The notes below the pieces were generated by a model, which did no database searches, had not been told where the DNA came from, and saw only the letters and a program-made list of their open reading frames with translations. This document shows, in pieces, positions 23,501-34,035 of a stretch of DNA of 64,000 bases. The DNA is from Pyronema omphalodes. Lineage: Eukaryota > Ascomycota > Pezizomycetes > Pezizales > Pyronemataceae. Each line of letters starts with the position of its first letter. Position 1 is the stretch's first letter. The stretch is taken from the NCBI GenBank assembly GCA_024516155.1, contig JAJJXM010000040.1:434001-498000 (forward strand), read 5' to 3'. A program made the position numbers and the translations under genes.

Positions 23501-24160
23501 TAACAGCAGCAATAACAATAATATAACTAAAAAAAAAGTATTCACAAGCCGTAGCACCACTCCCTAATCACGCACCAAGCTTCTACAAATATCAATTTAT
23601 GTAACTTCAATAATAGCCCTAGCTTCTTTGAAATACAAGTACCGTTAAAGCAGCTTCTACAGCTCTATCAATTCTATCAATAGATATTGCTCGAGAATTC
23701 CAAGATATTTTCCATTCCTGCTGTCATTGAATACTAATAATTCGTATCCAACATATTTAGATATTTGCTTGCATATATACATAATGAAGTTTCCCTCTTT
23801 AGCTCTGTAACTACCGACACTCTTTGCAAAGAACTACTGGATTAATATAGATAAAAATATGATGATGCATATAAGCTTTAAGTCTACCCTAATCTTTAAT
23901 CAATGATGTTGATCTGCTGGTATTGAACATTTGAAACATTTGCCAAACATCGGGAATCTCTGCGAATCCCCCTCCTTCTCTTCTCTCTAGTATAAGAAGC
24001 AACTTAGCAAAGAAGTGGAAAAAGCAGATTCTTCCTTATGAAACAACACTGGATATTTGAATTAACGCCCGCAGCATTGTAACTTGCTGAAATGTCGGGC
24101 ATGGCTGGATGTGTCTAAAATATCTGAGATAAAGAATTTGGACTATAATAGGGCTTGCAA
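20507..24160. other. Start of the 13.5 kb gene desert
   Basis: No gene supported. Marks: a 26-base G run (21026-21051); three copies of CGGGCTGGATCGAATGTAACGA or close variants at about 21621, 21687 and 21725 within GA-rich DNA; a CAG/GCAGCA run (21840-21880); a pyrimidine-rich stretch (22080-22260); and, from about 23150, AT-rich unique DNA. A 75-codon plus-strand frame (22922-23149) and a 205-codon frame crossing the G run (20760-21377) have no recognisable content. Confidence 0.6.
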
Positions 24161-24169
24161 AGATGGAAT

Positions 24170-24482
24170 GTGGAATGCGTGAGGTGGAAGGTGTGAGGTG
24201 GAAGGTGTGAGGTGGAAGGTGTGAGGTGGAAGGTGTGAGGTGGAAGGTGTGAGGTGGAAGGTGTGAGGTGGAAGGTGTGAGGTGGAAGGTGTGAGGTGGA
24301 AGGTGTGAGGTGGAAGGTGTGAGGTGGAAGGTGTGAGGTGGAAGGTGTGAGGTGGAAGGTGTGAGGTGGAAGGTGTGAGGTGGAAGGTGTGAGGTGGAAG
24401 GTGTGAGGTGGAAGGTGTGAGGTGGAAGGTGTGAGGTGGAAGGTGTGAGGTGGAAGGTGTGAGGTGGAAGGTGTAAGACGGA
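24170..24482. repeat. 14-bp minisatellite
   Basis: About 21 nearly perfect copies of AAGGTGTGAGGTGG with decay at both ends (for example ATGTGGAATGCG at the left and AAGACGG at the right). Strongly asymmetric: purine/GT-rich on the plus strand. Confidence 0.95.
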
Positions 24483-24489
24483 AGGTATA

Positions 24490-27400
24490 AGATGTAAGAT
24501 GGAAGAATTGGGATTGATATGGAGTATAGGTTAAACGAATATAATCTAGTACATGGAAAATGCAGTCAGCATACAGCCAGTAAAACGACAATCAAAACAT
24601 GGCAAGCAAAACATATCAAGCAGCTCACCTCAACGGTTCGATATAACAACTCAGCTCGGCTCATCATCGTACGCATATCCATCGATCTTCATTAATGTTT
24701 TATCTATGCTCCTTTTACTATGGCTTCTTTTACTTCTACTACAGCTTCATCTTCAATTTTAGAATGCACATGCACCTAAAGAATCATTCATATAAAACCC
24801 ATCATCTCCATCTCTTCATCTTTAGCAGCAGAAGCTAATCGCTAATTGAAACGTTATCGTCATAACATGGAACGGCTATCCATTTCATATGATCCCCATC
24901 ATCCATAACCTTGGTAAACTTTTTAGCACCAAGCTTTATATGAAGTCGATAACTTCTATAATTCCATCGGTTCCCTGAGTAAGAAAGAGGGTTTAAGAGT
25001 CTTGTAATAGCCGATTGTAACCATAACCATATCAAAAAACGTTTGAAGGTTCATGAAACGCAGTTTGTCTTGGCATTTGCAGTTGTATGGCGGGACAAAA
25101 ACCGGTATGTACAACAGAGCGCCGGACATACATATCCTTGTACCTGGATACATATGCATGGTGCACTCGCGTTGGACCAATGACATGCATAGCATGGCAT
25201 AGCATAGCATAAAATAAGACTTTCGTCCCACCCCCCCCCCCCTCCCACCTCTATCCCCCCTGCGATCGATCAGGCAGCAAAAATGTGGGGGTTGCTGCCT
25301 GTTGCTTGTTGCCTGTCTAACTAACGACGTGTCCGATATACCTTGTATGTAACCTTGTAACCTTGCAACATGGTAGACTTCTGAGTTATGAAAAAAAAAA
25401 AAAAGTGTAGCGCCGTATTGTGTATCATAAATGCGAGCAAGCAAAAACAATTACGAAAAAAATAAAAGAAACACAATCATTGATTGGATCGGAAAATATA
25501 TCCGTTTGAAAAAAGCAAAACAAAACAAGAAAAAAGTAAAGAAGAAATCAAAATTCAAGGGAAAAAAAGAAACCAAAAACAAAAAAGAAAACAAAAAAAC
25601 AAAAAAACATGGCTCGTTAATTGCATGCGTAATGATAACAAAAATAAAAACATAAGATTTAATCCCGTTGCTATGCATATGTGGCTGCCGAATAAATACA
25701 TAAACATTCGTTCATAACCTGTTTCAATTGACTTGTAATTGATAACCGATAATGTTTAGCACCCATCATATGATCCAACAATGATATATTTCGAAACACT
25801 TTCTAGAGCACATTTATCTTCACTCTCATGTCCGTTTATAGTTAGCTATGGGATTGCATTCCTGCTTCGTTTCTTCTTACCTTTTTTCGGTTCCTTTATC
25901 TTTGCTTATCAGGGTCTGACCTATGAAATTTATTTTTATGAACAGTGCTGTTTTAGTTCTAGTACCCGCGGTAAAAACTACCGACCGGTCATGTATGTAT
26001 GTAGGTAGGTAGGTATGTAGGGCTGGTTTGATGTTGCGATTGCATTTGCCGTTGCCGTTATAGTTTCCGTTACAGTTGCAGACTTGCAGTTGTATTTTCC
26101 GTGCTTTCATTTGATTCAAACAAGGTCTATCTCTCTCTATCTCTCTATCAGCTGCCTATCTATATAACGAGGATCATGTAAACTGTTCCTGGAATGAACA
26201 AGGTAGTCCCTGATCCCGCTATTCCCGCTTTTCCAAAACTAGCAGTTATGTACCCTACCCGCCCGCCAGATTAATAGCCAGCTAGTTATATACCTTATGT
26301 GAGGGGAAGATAAGAGTGGCAACTACATAACCACCGTTGGCACGGACTTTGCTATGCTACGGTTATGCTATGGTTATGCTATAACAGTATGCCTGGTCGA
26401 AAATTTGAAGAACCGAAGGGATTGGGCATACCCGAGTACGGTGCCTAGTATAAGCTCTAGGGATTTATGCATATGAGCACCATACTAGCACATGGGAATC
26501 AGAATACCCCGTTACACATGTGCTAAGAGAAGGAGAAGTATTGAGTTTATATACTTGGAATATGTCTACGATCCACATAAACGGGTTCATCATCTGAGGT
26601 TGTACAACTTCGGTTATTAGTTGAATCCTTTAAGATAGTGCTAAGCTCTTGATCCTGAGAGATGGATGGGCAAATTGACTTGAAGATGGGAATGTGTTAA
26701 CCCAAGAAACAACCCTACAAAAGAAAAAGGGAAATTGAAGTAAAATAAAGTTGCGGTAACGGCGTTTACGGTACTTAGAGATACCGTGCAATATTTGGCG
26801 GTCCTAAGCTAATATATGACTAATCAATACGACATCATAAATGTACTCAGGGAGATATTTGATATTCAACGAGGCCAGGTCTTAAAAAGCAATACATCGA
26901 CAAACAAAATTTACGACACATCATAATTTCCATCAAGAGAAACTCTAAGACGATCATACGGCGTACCCTACCTTCGGACAAAGGGAATCTGTTGTAACGT
27001 ACGTATAGCAAAGCAGAAGAACCCTTTGAATCTGAATGTGATAGCTATAGGAACATCTCATGATTTCACATGCAGCCAATTCTTATGCTCATGATCTGGA
27101 TTCTATTTGAAGGAGGTGAAAATTTGGGGTTGCTGTAAGTGGTTGGTGGGTAAAATGAAGGAAAAAAATGTTCCCTATAATCGTATAAGTATACTATGCC
27201 TACTATGCATATCATAAATTTCATGCATGCCATATATGCATAAAACATACACTGCATATAGACATACACATCCCAGATCCTGTTGATGTTTTATACAGGG
27301 AAAAAAAGAATAAGAATGAATTTTCTGTGGATGGATTCTTTAGCATTCTGAACATGTTTTTGTAGGGTAAGGTAGCCTTATTTTTGAAAAAGAAAAAGGG

Positions 27401-30060
27401 GTTTGGTATTGCTAAAACGGGTTATTTTATGGAATTATCCTTCCACCTCTCTCAATTTTAGAGATAGTTCACTACTTACTGTAATGAAATCTGTTGCGCA
27501 ACCGGCACGAGATACCCTTTAATGCCACGCTGCTTTAAGCACACACAAAATATGAGTATGTGTTGGCTGATCCGATGTATGCAGCAGCCTGCTTATGGAA
27601 AACCATTTTTTCTATACCCGAATACATGAATGAGATCTAATTTATTGGTGGACGGCAATTCTTGTTGGAATTCTTGTACTCTACACGAATACACACTATA
27701 TTTCAGGTCCCTATGTTCCCTGATTCGCTGAACGTATACCTCTGCTTACTACAGCTAGGTACATACTTTGAGCATGCAGGGCTCTATGGTAAGATGACGA
27801 CCGATGGACGAACACACGGCGGAAGGGGTAGGATGCCACGCTATCAACCACGAACACCACTCTGGGTTGCTTCCCATTGGACTCCAAGCACTCCACTTGG
27901 ACCCTGATGTATATAGTAGGCTATGTTATAACCCGTGGGCTGGGTACAGTAATGAGACATAAAAAATAAAATAAAATCGATACATACTTGCCGACAAACA
28001 GAATCGTATGTGCCAAATGGTTCAGAGAATTACGTACTTCCACTTTTTACCAACATCCAACTTCTTGGCGATGACAACCCCAGGAAACACTTACCGTCCA
28101 GTTTAGCACACGACCGAGCGGTGCTTCATCCGCGGAGTTAATGTATAAAGATCTGCAAAACTTACATGTAGAGTTGGAGATGCCGAGACGCGGGTATGAT
28201 GGCAACAGAGTGGGCAAAAACACCAACATTCCAGAGAACGCCTAAGGATCCAGCCTAACCAATCGAGAAGCAGTATACTAGGAGCAGGTTAATAGATTAC
28301 AAGGTTTTAATCAATATTGCAGCCATTTAATCTTTCAAGAAACAGACTGCTGTTACTGTGGAGCTAAAAAACTTCAAGAGTTGATTTTGAAGGAGGGCGG
28401 CCCGATTTTTACCGGCTAAGCCCTTCTCGAGTGATATCGTATGTCTAATCGATTATCTATCTCAATTCTACGTTGATTGCCTGACAATCATACGTTAGGA
28501 TAAATGATTCACTTCTTCCATTATAGTTTTTTGCCAACTTTTCTACGTGAGTAAAACGATTCAAATCGGAGGAATCCCACTGGAAGCCATAGAGATACAT
28601 GATTTTGTGTTGGTTTCAAAGCAGGGCAGCACCTAACACTAAGCCATATGAAGCTTAGCGATCATCAGATGCCCAACGAAACTAAGCGGCATTGGGTATA
28701 ACTAGATATAGATTCTTAGCCTTCATGTTTATTCAAACCGGCTCCATAAGTTTGTGTCGTCAAGTTTCATGCTAAGCTAAACTATTGTCTAAAGTCTTCT
28801 ACTCTATACATTTCACGAGTCTATACTTGTGTCTATTCGTATACGGCTTCAAGTTTTCACCATAAATTGCGACAATTGAGATCCAGAGCAGCGGGTCTTG
28901 AGATACGTTTCTGCCCACGTGTTTCCACTAAAAGCACCAACAGAACAGAAAAATACACAAAATTTCAATAATACTTGAAGTGGCCGATTTTTTTTATCTT
29001 TAATACAAATACTATAGACTAAGCTTTATGTGGAATTTCCCATAGAATTTGATGGCTAGAAATGCTTTTGTACTACAGTTTTGTTCACCGACTGAGAAAG
29101 AATGAGTACACGTGCTCAAAGACCCTCAAAATTAAGATCAAAGACGTCGACTGAATCGGCGAACTGGCCACCAACCAGGTTGCTTTCTGCCTTCAATTAT
29201 GATCACGCATTAACGGAATGTCCACGTCTTACAGCCTCATCGCTGATCTTTGCATCTGAGACAAAAGATACTATGTTGAGCGCTACACAAGAAACGTCGC
29301 CAGTTGCCAGGGGATGCTGTAGTTCCACAACTGATGTACCAAATCAAATTCTTTTTTTTCCAAAATTTTTGGAAAATAGTTATACTTGACGGGAATACCC
29401 AACGGTACACTTCTCAGCCCTCTCAGAAAGGAAATCATCATCCCCTTGCATCCACTTCTGCAAAACATATCACCAAATTACCTACAAGAATACAAACCTC
29501 ATCGCAAAAGCCCTATTATAATTCAATTACCATTACGTCAACAGACCGCGCCCAATGTTTTCTCCAAACAACTGCCAATGCCAAGACAAAGTATCATTTG
29601 ATTATAGTTAAAAATCACCCCATAGGGCTCTTAATTCTTTACTTTTTCCCAGCAAACTTTTGAAGTCATTGTTATGCCATTGCCATATAACAATTGCAAG
29701 GGGATGCGTCATACTTCAAGTGACCTCAATCTACATTAACATGCGAACATAATACATCATTCAATGAGGCCTCAATTGATAAATTTATCATTCCAGCAGA
29801 AATCGTCGTACGATAAAATGATGCATTACATACAACACAGCAGAAGAAGAAAAAAACCGTTTTAGTCTTGCTAAATGATCGTACGATAGATCACGACACT
29901 TTCAGTACGTATATAGTTCGAAAGCCACCTGAAGTATGAATCGTACGACTGATTGTAAGTATATCACTCGGTTTTCATGCAGTGTCTCATAATCCTTGAT
30001 GACAAACCCGGGGAGGCAGGGGAGTCTCCCCTCCCCCTCCCAGAATCACAGTGGAGTGGT
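24490..30060. other. AT-rich gene-poor DNA
   Basis: 5.6 kb without a supported gene. Contains a 10-base C run plus CCTCCCACC (25228-25245), A-rich DNA (25440-25610), GTAGGTAG repeats (26000-26020), a triple GGTTATGCTA repeat (26355-26382) followed by a small inverted pair (GTATGCC at 26388, GGCATAC at 26426), and otherwise unique AT-rich sequence. Short frames (60-119 codons) show no domain. It could hold heavily decayed mobile elements. Confidence 0.5.
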
Positions 30061-30070
30061 TATTCTCTTT

Positions 30071-30397
30071 GCATCTCGGTGTAGTGGTATCAATCCCTGT
30101 AAATACGCAAAAAAGACAGCGAGTTCGAATCCCGTGTCGCTTCCATAGGTGTCGCTTGGTTACTGGGGTTTGTACTCAAGGGAATTTTACCCGGTGGTCC
30201 GGATAAGTGATCATAACTACTTGATACATACCTTCTTAGGTATTGACAAGCGTTGCAATGGGTTTGGGAAACTGGGGTTTGGGTGATCAGGGAACATCGA
30301 CAGATGGCATAGACCACGAGGTCGGGAGTTGGTTTTTTTACATATGTCCTGCATAGGCTTTACAGGCCTTGGTCAGTATATCAATAAATAAAGAAAT
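30071..30397 (+). mobile_element. tRNA-headed SINE candidate
   Basis: The 5' end (30071-30145) resembles a glycine tRNA: GCATCTCGGTGTAGTGGTATCA (A-box region), then GAGTTCGAATCCCG (B box, from 30121). The acceptor stem no longer pairs and the anticodon region is degenerate, so this is not a working tRNA. About 250 bp of unrelated body follow. The 3' end reads CAGGCCTTGGTCAGTATATC and then AATAAATAAA. A second tail of the same type occurs at 58829-58883. Such a layout (pol III head, body, shared AATAAA-type tail) defines a SINE, presumably moved by a Tad1-like LINE with a similar 3' end. Target-site duplication is not clear; CAGGGGAG occurs at 30017 and 30394 but may be chance. Confidence 0.6.
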
Positions 30398-30399
30398 CA

Positions 30400-31800
30400 G
30401 GGGAGCCAAGGGAGCTCGAGATGGTGTGCCCAATAAACCAATAGCCAATAGCTAACCCAAACCCTGGGGGCCCATCAACCACCAACGCATGTTTCACAGA
30501 AGAACCATGGCATGAGAATAACAAAAGCAATTCCTTCCGCCGTCATCGGATGTCAGCCATCGATCACATTACGCATGGCAAAAGAAATTCCTTCCGGATA
30601 CTGTGCGCAATACATCGAGGTTGAGGATATTTCAGGATGTCAGACAATACGATAAAAATAACACGTTATTGGACGTATCTTAAGGGTACATAACGATAAT
30701 TCCTTGGACATATTTGGGTGACACAAAACCAAACTCCAGTCTACATATGTAATCTGAGATAATGACAATCCAAATTTACCCGACGAGGGCCCAGAGTATG
30801 AATGAAAGATAACGCTGAATCGGACTTCCGATGATCTGGTTGACATATTCACAGTTTATCTTTTAAAATCGTCATAGCGATGTATTTTTAAGGTACATAG
30901 AATTGCAATTCATGTATACATCTGTTGCGCGGTGATTTTCACCCACGGATAATACGAGTGAGACGTCATGATTCAATATGTGTGCTGCCGCTCTGCAATC
31001 ACAATCCTTCACCTCTATCTTGTGCGTAGATAAATTTCCTCTCTGTAAATTGACTACTCACAATTACTCAACAATCTTCATTTCCATCCGCATCTTATAT
31101 CGTCTCTTTTTCTTCGTTGCCAACCTGTTCGTGGTTTGCCAAGCAGCGACTTTCAGCCTCGACATTATTACAACAAAGTACAACCAGAACCGATCGCCAT
31201 GAGTCATTCCTTGAGTCTTTCAGCATACAAATTTTGTAAGTCCGATAGATTTTACCGGTTTAATATTACGAAAGTCCGTGATTAATAGACGTCAATGACA
31301 CGAAGGATTTGTAATTCTTGTAAGATGATATCATAATATATATATTTTCAAGGCGCGGAATTGCGGAAAACCTCCGAGATATATTAAAATCATCTCGTGT
31401 GCCAGCATATGAGACCTGGCATTTGGTGAATGGAGTATAGAATAGTAATCAGATATCTGCAGCATCATGGATACATACTCGACACCGGGCAAAGTGGGTG
31501 ATAGTTTGTGCTTCATTGTATTGCACAAATTAATCTTGTAACCGCAAAGTTTATCGGCTGTTTTTAGTTACCCATGCTTGAATAAAAAACATTCAAGTTC
31601 ATCAACCATAATCCATCACCTCTCCAATATATAATCCTCAATCCTCGCTCCTCGGTCCCCCCCTCCCCCCCAATCAAAAAAAAACCTCTTCCTACAGCCC
31701 ATGCATCACAAACCCCCAAAATACCTCAAACTACCACCGCCACTTATGATACCAGCCACATCATCCCCCACAATCCCCCCTCAGAATAACTCAACTCCAA
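30400..31800. other. Gene-free AT-rich DNA between SINE and LINE remnant
   Basis: No supported gene. A pyrimidine-rich, promoter-like stretch (30990-31200) leads to an ATG at 31200 and, 13 codons later, a GTAAGT, but no second exon can be found. It may be the orphaned 5' end of a lost gene. Confidence 0.45.
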
Positions 31801-32370
31801 AACTCTTTTACCAGTGCCTCCAATCGCTGTATGCAATCCACAGAGCTTTTCGTAAAGCCCATGATCTCCGGAATAACGGGCACGTTTTTTCCAAAGTCAC
31901 GATATTCTCTAATACTCAGGCTGCCTTGTATCGCTTACAGAATAACAATGAAAGACCAGTCAAACTATCAACATCTAGTCACATATCACTGAACCTCAAC
32001 TTCGACACCGTCGAGTAGACTTGGAATATCGTTAGATCCCAAGCCAGATTGGACTCACCGGTGACGAGGCTACAGATACTGCGGCAAGATGGCAGAAGTT
32101 CTCCTCCAGTTAACGTCAGGCCATACCCTGCTTGGTACATATCTGGCGAGAATCAAGAAGAAAGATTCAGATAGTTGCTGGCTTTGTAACTCCTGGGAAA
32201 AGCATTGAAGACAGGGCTTCTGGCGTTGAAGAAGAAAAGGCAGAAGCGGACAAAGATACAGAGAGTTAGTGGAGGAACAAGGATGAATGTAGTGGCATTA
32301 TTTCAAGATGAGCGGCTGGCAGGTAACATACTGGAGTTTCTTTAACGGATAGGTGTAGGAAAATGGTTAG
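31801..32370 (+). mobile_element. Decayed 3' end of a Tad1-like LINE
   Basis: Fragments in at least three reading frames keep the order expected at the end of a fungal non-LTR retrotransposon. First is an RNase H core (LYAIHRAFRKA, then KVTIFSNTQAALYRLQN, 31825-31960). Next is the closing RNase H motif (IPSQIGLTGDEATDTAARW, from about 32036). Then comes a zinc-knuckle start (LTSGHTLLGTYLARIKKKD, then SCWLCN, from 32107). The end is the usual terminal helix (VVALFQDERLAGNILEFL, 32289-32343). Reverse transcriptase and endonuclease parts are missing, as is the second half of the zinc knuckle. Frameshifts, a stop at 32016 and deletions show an old inactive 5'-truncated copy. Confidence 0.75.
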
Positions 32371-32717
32371 TGTAGGATATCATTAAGCTGCCACTCGGGA
32401 TTAAGTTGACACGAAGGTGTTTGTTCTTGGTGATTTTTTTCACCGTGTTTCACTATGTTTTTACGGTTTTTTTGTTGTTTTGGCTTTTTTCATTTTTCGT
32501 TTTCCGGTACCATCCATCTCAAAACCCCATCCTACAACCTAAAAACAACATCCAAAGCCTCTACTTCTCCCAGCTCCACCCTTTTTCACGTTTTTTCATC
32601 CCCCACCCTCCCCCGGGCCCTTGTTTAGACCTTCATATTTAGACCTGCATTTTCATTTTACGTAGGTACATAGATATTCAGATATTCAGATATTCAGATA
32701 TTCAGATATTCAGTTCC

Positions 32718-33200
32718 ATGCTTCTGTCTTTCTGTCTTTCTGTCTTTCTGTCTTTCTGTCTTTCTGTCTTTCTGTCTTTCTGTCTTTCTGTCTTTCTGTC
32801 TTTCTGTCTTTCTGTCTTTCTGTCTTTCTGTCTTTCTGTCTTTCTGTCTTTCTGTCTTTCTGTCTTTCTGTCTTTCTGTCTTTCTGTCTTTCTGTCTTTC
32901 TGTCTTTCTGTCTTTCTGTCTTTCTGTCTTTCTGTCTTTCTGTCTTTCTGTCTTTCTGTCTTTCTGTCTTTCTGTCTTTCTGTCTTTCTGTCTTTCTGTC
33001 TTTCTGTCTTTCTGTCTTTCTGTCTTTCTGTCTTTCTGTCTTTCTGTCTTTCTGTCTTTCTGTCTTCTCTCTTCTGTCTTTCTGTCTTTCTGTCTTTCTG
33101 TCTTTCTGTCTTTCTGTCTTTCTGTCTTTCTGTCTTTCTGTCTTTCTGTCTTTCTGTCTTTCTGTCTTTCTGTCTTTCTGTCTTTCTATCTTTCTATCTT
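32718..33200. repeat. Octanucleotide array (TTTCTGTC)n
   Basis: About 58 copies of the octamer over roughly 470 bp, with a single interruption near 33062-33072 and decay (TTTCTATC) only at the right edge. Preceded by a short AGATATTC array (32672-32712) and followed by a 16-base G run (33231-33246). All plus-strand frames are open through it and encode FLSFCLSV repeats; this follows from a stop-free 8-mer and is not evidence for a gene. Confidence 0.97.
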
Positions 33201-33249
33201 TTTGTCTTGAGTTTTTCTGAGAATAGAGATGGGGGGGGGGGGGGGGTTA

Positions 33250-34035
33250 TTTACGAAATACCACAGTGCTTCACAGAGCTTGACCTATTTCCACAGACCA
33301 AAATGCTAAAAACGTATGGTTTCAATGTAATCAGCAATCAAACCTTTCTTAAAAATCATAACATCATAACATCATAAGAAAATGCCGGTAAAGAATTTGA
33401 CTTGGTATTAACTTATGTATGTATGTATGTAGGGAAATATATCAACATAGTAATGCTTATTAGCTATGTCCTGTAACAATTCAAGTTTTTTTTCAGTGGA
33501 GGTCAACACGGGATATACTGAATGACGATAATAAATACCACGAGACATATCAACAGTACAGAGAATCCAATTCTATTTTGTCACGCGCGCGATAAAAAAG
33601 CATGCAAAAAAAAACAAACATACAGTCACAGCAATCATACACCTACAACGCATTCGGGTACGGGGTACACAAATCCAACCTCCTATTCTCAAACCAAACA
33701 AAACCCTTCACACCTCACACCTCACATATCTGAGCATTCGGAATGCAAAACTCTCATTATCTACCTAATCAATTGACCATCGATTGTTTTCCTATTTTAA
33801 AAGAATCGTTCCATAGAAATTCCCCATAACTTTTTTTTTCCGGATAATAACTCCATAGGGAAGAAGAACTTTTTTGTGCTGTTAATTCGTAAACTTTTGT
33901 GTGTTGAGATATATTTTTAGTTTAATAGATACTGTAGTCCAATGCTAAAGCGATTTTTTTTCGTATCGTTTGTGATCCTTATGTTGGCAGCAATATCATA
34001 TTCGTCCAGGCAATATCATATTCGTCCAGGCAATT
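33250..34035. other. 3' flank of the RBM26/27 gene
   Basis: No gene seen. A perfect tandem duplication of CAATATCATATTCGTCCAGG (33990-34029) lies immediately downstream of the stop codon of the minus-strand gene, so it falls in its 3' UTR. Confidence 0.7.

Noticed and set aside
24115..24591. 158-codon minus-strand frame with STSHLPPHTFHLTP repeats
   Set aside because: Produced by the 14-bp minisatellite.
26388..26432. Second MITE end (CAGTATGCC ... GGCATACCCG)
   Set aside because: Only a short inverted pair 35 bp apart; no TA-flanked partner end found, so too weak.
30071..30145. A functional tRNA gene
   Set aside because: A and B boxes are present, but the acceptor stem does not pair and the anticodon arm is degenerate, so it is better read as a SINE head.
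32718..33377. 219-codon frame rich in FLSFCLSV
   Set aside because: A direct product of the octamer array, which is open in all plus-strand frames; no gene context.
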